A stretch of DNA of 64,000 nucleotides from Bradyrhizobium daqingense (GTDB lineage: Bacteria; Pseudomonadota; Alphaproteobacteria; Rhizobiales; Xanthobacteraceae). A model generated the notes under the pieces. The model ran no database searches. It was not told the DNA's origin and was given only the letters and a program-made list of their open reading frames with translations. Below are positions 60,702 through 64,000 of the stretch, piece by piece. The stretch is taken from NCBI RefSeq assembly GCF_021044685.1, contig NZ_CP088014.1:3458001-3522000 (forward strand). Reading direction: 5' to 3'. Every line of letters starts with the position of its first letter. The stretch's first letter is position 1. The translations under genes were made by a program, and so were the position numbers.

Positions 60702-62906
60702 ATGTCGGCCGAAGCCGTAACCCAGATCATTTCCGTGTCGCAGACGGTGGAAGCCGTCGCGGAGCAGACGTTCTACATTCCGATGACGGGGCCCGCCGCG
60801 CGGCCGCGGCGGTCTCTCAAGCACGACGACACTTTCATCGTGCTCGACAGCCATGGCGATATCGGCGCCTCGGCGGGCGGGCCGGACGGCCTGTTCCACC
60901 ACGACACGCGTTATCTGGCGCGGCTGGAACTCGTGCTCGACGATCTCCAGCCGCTGCTGCTCGGCTCGAACCTGCGTGACGACAATTCGGCGTTGACGGT
61001 CGATCTCACCAATCCCGATATCTACCGTCAGGGCCGCCTCGTATTCCAGAAGGATCTGCTGCACATCGTGCGCACGATCTTCCTGTGGCGCGGCAGCGCC
61101 TATCAGCGCATCGGCGTGCAGAACCATGGCGACGCGCGTGCCAGTTTCGAGCTGACACTGCTGTTCGACAACGACTTCGCGGATCTGTTCGAGGTCCGCG
61201 GCGAGCGGCGGCCGCGGCGCGGAACCGGCACGAGCAAGCTGCTCGGGCCGACCGACGTGCTGTTCGAGTATCGCGGCCTCGACGACAGCGAGCGCACCAC
61301 CGGCCTGCATTTCGATCCGCGCCCGACGCGGCTGTCGGTCAATGCCGCGACCTGGCAGCTCGAACTCGATCCGCACGAGGCCAAATCGCTGTTCGTCGCC
61401 GTCTCCTGCAACCGGCCGGTGGCTGAAAAGCCGGCGCGGTTCTTTCCGGGTCTGCTGGCCCATCGCCGCGAGATGCGGCGGCACGCGGTGGGCGCGGCGA
61501 GCATCGAGACCTCCAACAACATCTTCAACGAGGTGCTGTGCCAGGCCATGGCCGACCTCAACATGCTGACGACGGAGACGCCGCAGGGACGCTATCCCTA
61601 TGCCGGCATTCCCTGGTACTCGACCACGTTCGGCCGCGACGGCCTGATCACCGCGTTGCAGATGCTCTGGGTCGATCCGCGCGTCGCCAAGGGCGTGCTG
61701 CGGCGTCTCGCGCATTTCCAGGCCAAGGCGGTCGATCCGCTCGCCGACGCTGAGCCCGGAAAGATCCTGCACGAGATGCGCGGCGGCGAGATGGCGGCGC
61801 TCGGCGAGGTGCCGTTCTCGCAATATTACGGCAGTGTCGATTCGACCGCGTTGTTCGTGCTGCTCGCGGGCAGTTATTTCGAGCGCACCGGCGACGAGGA
61901 TACGTTGATCGAGCTGTGGCCGGCGATCGAGGCGGGGCTCGCCTGGATCGATGGTCCCGGCGATCCCGACCAGGACGGCTTCGTCGAATACCAGCGCGCG
62001 ACGGAGAAGGGGCTCGCCAACCAGGGCTGGAAGGATTCCTACGACGCGATCTTCCATGCCGACGGCAAGCTTGCGGAAGGCAACATCGCGCTCGCCGAAG
62101 TGCAGGGCTACGTCTACGCCGCCAAGCAACTCGCCGCGCGTTGCGCGCTGCGGCTCGGCAAGCCGGACCGGGTGCGCAAGCTCGAGGCCGACGCCAAGGC
62201 GTTGGCTGAGCGCTTCGAGAAGGCGTTCTGGTGCGAGGAGCTCGGCACCTATGCGCTCGCCCTCGACGGCAAGAAGCGCCCCTGCAAGGTGCGGACCTCG
62301 AATGCCGGCCAGGTACTGTTCAGCGGCATGATCCGCGAGGACCGCGCCCGTCTCGTGGCCGCCGATCTGATGCGGCCGCATTTCTTCTCGGGATGGGGCA
62401 TCCGCACCGTCGCGCAAGGCGAGGTGCGCTACAACCCGATGTCCTATCACGACGGGTCGATCTGGCCGCACGACAACGCGCTGATCGCGCTCGGGCTCGC
62501 CCGCTACGGCCTCAAGCACTCGGTGGCGCACGTCTTCAAGGGGCTGTTCGACGCGGCGACCTACATGGATCTGCGCCGGCTGCCCGAATTGTTCTGCGGC
62601 TTCCGGCGCGAGAAGCGGCGCGGCCCGACGCTCTATCCGGTCGCCTGCGCGCCGCAGGCCTGGGCCAGCGCGACGCCGTTCACGCTGCTGGAGGCGGCGC
62701 TCGGCATCGAGTTCGACGTGGCACGCGGCGAGATTCGGCTGCGAAATCCGCATCTGCCCGCGTTCCTGAACGAGGTGATCCTGCGCGATCTCAGGCTCGG
62801 CGAATCCAGCGTCGACTTACGCGTCAGCCGCCACGGCGACGACGTGGCGCTGGAAGTGTTGCGCACGCGCGGCCAGATCCAGGTCTCGATCGTGCTGGCG
62901 CGCTAG
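60702..62906 (+). CDS. amylo-alpha-1,6-glucosidase / glycogen debranching-type enzyme
   Basis: A 734-residue cytoplasmic GH133/GH15-like (alpha,alpha)6-barrel enzyme. The N-terminal part has HDDTFIVLDSHGDIG and GLFHHDTRYLARLEL, the beta-sandwich common to this family. The catalytic half starts with GIPWYSTTFGRDGLITALQML, with Glu/Asp in QGWKDSYDAIFH and SIWPHDNALIALGLARYGLKH. Such enzymes remove alpha-1,6 branches of glycogen or related glucans. GT4 and ABC genes lie upstream on the other and the same strand. A PRC-barrel gene follows after 18 bases and an MFS gene after that. Confidence 0.92.
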   Translation: MSAEAVTQIISVSQTVEAVAEQTFYIPMTGPAARPRRSLKHDDTFIVLDSHGDIGASAGGPDGLFHHDTRYLARLELVLDDLQPLLLGSNLRDDNSALTVDLTNPDIYRQGRLVFQKDLLHIVRTIFLWRGSAYQRIGVQNHGDARASFELTLLFDNDFADLFEVRGERRPRRGTGTSKLLGPTDVLFEYRGLDDSERTTGLHFDPRPTRLSVNAATWQLELDPHEAKSLFVAVSCNRPVAEKPARFFPGLLAHRREMRRHAVGAASIETSNNIFNEVLCQAMADLNMLTTETPQGRYPYAGIPWYSTTFGRDGLITALQMLWVDPRVAKGVLRRLAHFQAKAVDPLADAEPGKILHEMRGGEMAALGEVPFSQYYGSVDSTALFVLLAGSYFERTGDEDTLIELWPAIEAGLAWIDGPGDPDQDGFVEYQRATEKGLANQGWKDSYDAIFHADGKLAEGNIALAEVQGYVYAAKQLAARCALRLGKPDRVRKLEADAKALAERFEKAFWCEELGTYALALDGKKRPCKVRTSNAGQVLFSGMIREDRARLVAADLMRPHFFSGWGIRTVAQGEVRYNPMSYHDGSIWPHDNALIALGLARYGLKHSVAHVFKGLFDAATYMDLRRLPELFCGFRREKRRGPTLYPVACAPQAWASATPFTLLEAALGIEFDVARGEIRLRNPHLPAFLNEVILRDLRLGESSVDLRVSRHGDDVALEVLRTRGQIQVSIVLAR

Positions 62907-62924
62907 CGGCGCGAGGAGGGGTTC

Positions 62925-63458
62925 ATGCGTACCGCCAGATGGTTTGTACTGAGCATGGCGATCGTCGCGGGATTGACGGTCGCCGTATCGCGCGCGGCGG
63001 AGGAACCGTCCGCCGCGCCACCCGCGCCCCCGAGCGAAGCAAACGCACCGGCAACGGTGCAACCGCCGGCCCCGACCGTTCCGGTCACTCCCAAGGACGC
63101 CGCGCCGCCCCCGTCCGTGACCATCATCGGCGCGAGCGAGGCGCATGGCGTGCTCGGCCGTGACGTGCGCAGCGCCGCCGGCGAGGATATGGGCCGCATC
63201 GTCGACGTCGTCGTCGATCGCACCGGCCACGTACGCGCCGCTGCGATCGATTTCGGCGGCTTTCTCGGCGTCGGCAGCCGCAAGATCGTAGTGGACTGGA
63301 ACGCGCTGCGTTTCGGCAAGATCGCCAACAAGAAGGACAGCATCACGCTGGAATTGACCAAGGCGCAGGTCGCGGCCGCGCCGGAATACAAGGAGGACAC
63401 GCCGATCGTGGTGCTCGGCGCGTCAGGCAGCCTTCAACCGCTGCAAGCAATCCAGTGA
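62925..63458 (+). CDS. exported PRC-barrel protein with Pro-rich linker
   Basis: A 177-residue protein: signal peptide (residues 1-24, VLSMAIVAGLTVAVSRAAEE), a Pro/Ala-rich linker to residue 65, then a PRC-barrel domain (LGRDVRSAAGEDMGRIVDVVVDRTGHVRAA, then GSRKIVVDWNAL). PRC-barrels bind other proteins or RNA, and those in exported form are of unclear role in stress. AGGAGGGGTTC precedes the ATG. Probably cotranscribed with the glucosidase gene. Confidence 0.88.
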   Translation: MRTARWFVLSMAIVAGLTVAVSRAAEEPSAAPPAPPSEANAPATVQPPAPTVPVTPKDAAPPPSVTIIGASEAHGVLGRDVRSAAGEDMGRIVDVVVDRTGHVRAAAIDFGGFLGVGSRKIVVDWNALRFGKIANKKDSITLELTKAQVAAAPEYKEDTPIVVLGASGSLQPLQAIQ

Positions 63459-63481
63459 GGTGCCGGGAGGGCTGACCGCCT

Positions 63482-64000
63482 GTGCTGTTGTCGAGGAAGC
63501 CGAAACACGCAGATCGCGACGGCGGCGTCGAAAAGGACAACGTGGCCGCGCCACCGGCCGCCGGCCTTCCGGCGCCCTCGCGCCAGAGCCAGCGCGGTCT
63601 CGACTGGTTCATTTTCTTCCTGGCCGACGTGCAGACCGGATTTGGTCCCTTCATTGCGGTTTATCTCACGACGCAGAAATGGACCCAGGTCGAGATCGGC
63701 TTCGTGCTGTCGATCGGCGGCATCGTCGCCCTTATCGGCCAGATACCCGGCGGCGCCATCATCGATGCGGCGAAATCGGAACGGCTGGTCGCAGCCCTTG
63801 CGATCGCGACCATCGGCTGCTGCGCGCTGGCCTATGCGGCGATGCCGATCTTCCCCGTCGTGGTGACCGCGGCCACCCTGCATGCGATGGCGAGCTGCGT
63901 GCTGGGTCCGGCGATCGCGGCCATTAGCCTCGGCCTCGTCGGTCCGCTCGCGATCGGCGAACGTCTCGGCCGCAACGCGCGGTTTGCCTCACTCGGCAAC
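63482..64000 (+). CDS. MFS transporter, 5' part (continues past window)
   Basis: First 173 residues of an MFS-type permease; the frame is open through the last base. A polar N-terminus of about 40 residues (DGGVEKDNVAAPPAAGLPAP) precedes FIFFLADVQTGFGPFIAVYL (helix 1), VLSIGGIVALIGQIPGGAIID with the start of motif A, and helices 3-5. GTG 63482 has GGGAGGG ten bases upstream; a later in-frame GTG at 63542 is possible. Follows the PRC-barrel gene by 24 bases. Substrate unknown. Confidence 0.85.
   Translation, partial: MLLSRKPKHADRDGGVEKDNVAAPPAAGLPAPSRQSQRGLDWFIFFLADVQTGFGPFIAVYLTTQKWTQVEIGFVLSIGGIVALIGQIPGGAIIDAAKSERLVAALAIATIGCCALAYAAMPIFPVVVTAATLHAMASCVLGPAIAAISLGLVGPLAIGERLGRNARFASLGN

Noticed and set aside
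1..64000. tRNA, rRNA, CRISPR arrays, insertion sequences, integrase or attachment sites
   Set aside because: None recognised on either strand by eye.

Overview
The window is high-GC, densely coded chromosomal DNA from an alphaproteobacterium. The best fit is Bradyrhizobium or a close relative. The evidence is the protein style (DUF1236 secreted protein, HGGxSTG protein, PuuD urate hydroxylase, single-chain indolepyruvate:ferredoxin oxidoreductase, cyoABCD), several intergenic palindromic repeats of the type scattered through Bradyrhizobium genomes, and promoters matching the alphaproteobacterial EcfG stress consensus GGAAC-N16-CGTT. No rRNA, tRNA, CRISPR array, insertion sequence or intact prophage is visible.

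Layout. 1-7.4 kb: end of an RND pump, then a minus-strand iron/siderophore uptake unit (TonB receptor, PepSY membrane protein, small membrane protein, MFS) with a divergent TetR regulator. 7.4-10.9 kb: a frameshifted CYTH-CHAD gene, two very small genes, and an HGGxSTG gene overlapping an unknown gene. 10.9-20.5 kb: single genes, including a Bug-type binding protein, NUDIX, DUF1236, lytic transglycosylase, L,D-transpeptidase, glyoxalase-like protein, urate hydroxylase, sorbosone dehydrogenase and SDR. 20.6-24.6 kb: cyoABCD quinol oxidase. 24.6-34.7 kb: a candidate minus-strand small RNA, a nuclease, a GMC dehydrogenase pair, a trypsin-like protease, the indolepyruvate oxidoreductase, a hot-dog-like protein and a cysteine hydrolase. 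34.7-40.9 kb: a minus-strand run of a molybdenum hydroxylase pair followed by soxF-X-Y-Z-A. 41-49 kb: a B12/radical SAM enzyme, a membrane-anchored protein with a phospholipase A2-like active site, an MFS pump, a stress-promoter-driven flavin/PNPOx-like gene and a Ca2+/H+ exchanger. 49.2-53.4 kb: a four-gene unit of envelope proteins behind an AT-rich promoter. 53.4-57.2 kb: an SDR remnant, a trans-aconitate methyltransferase-like gene, and a TRAP transporter whose binding protein is broken. 57.4-64 kb: a glycosyltransferase with an EcfG promoter, an ABC exporter, a glycogen-debranching-type glucosidase, a PRC-barrel protein and the start of another MFS gene.

Points that stand out: the phospholipase A2-like 727-residue protein; the 49-53 kb envelope unit that matches no system I know; a dispersed repeat inserted in frame inside the soxX signal region; a SoxY whose carrier arm lacks the usual GGCGG end; matching EcfG promoters in front of two unlinked genes; and a candidate anti-Shine-Dalgarno small RNA with its own terminator. 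All functions are assigned by reading motifs; no database search was possible.
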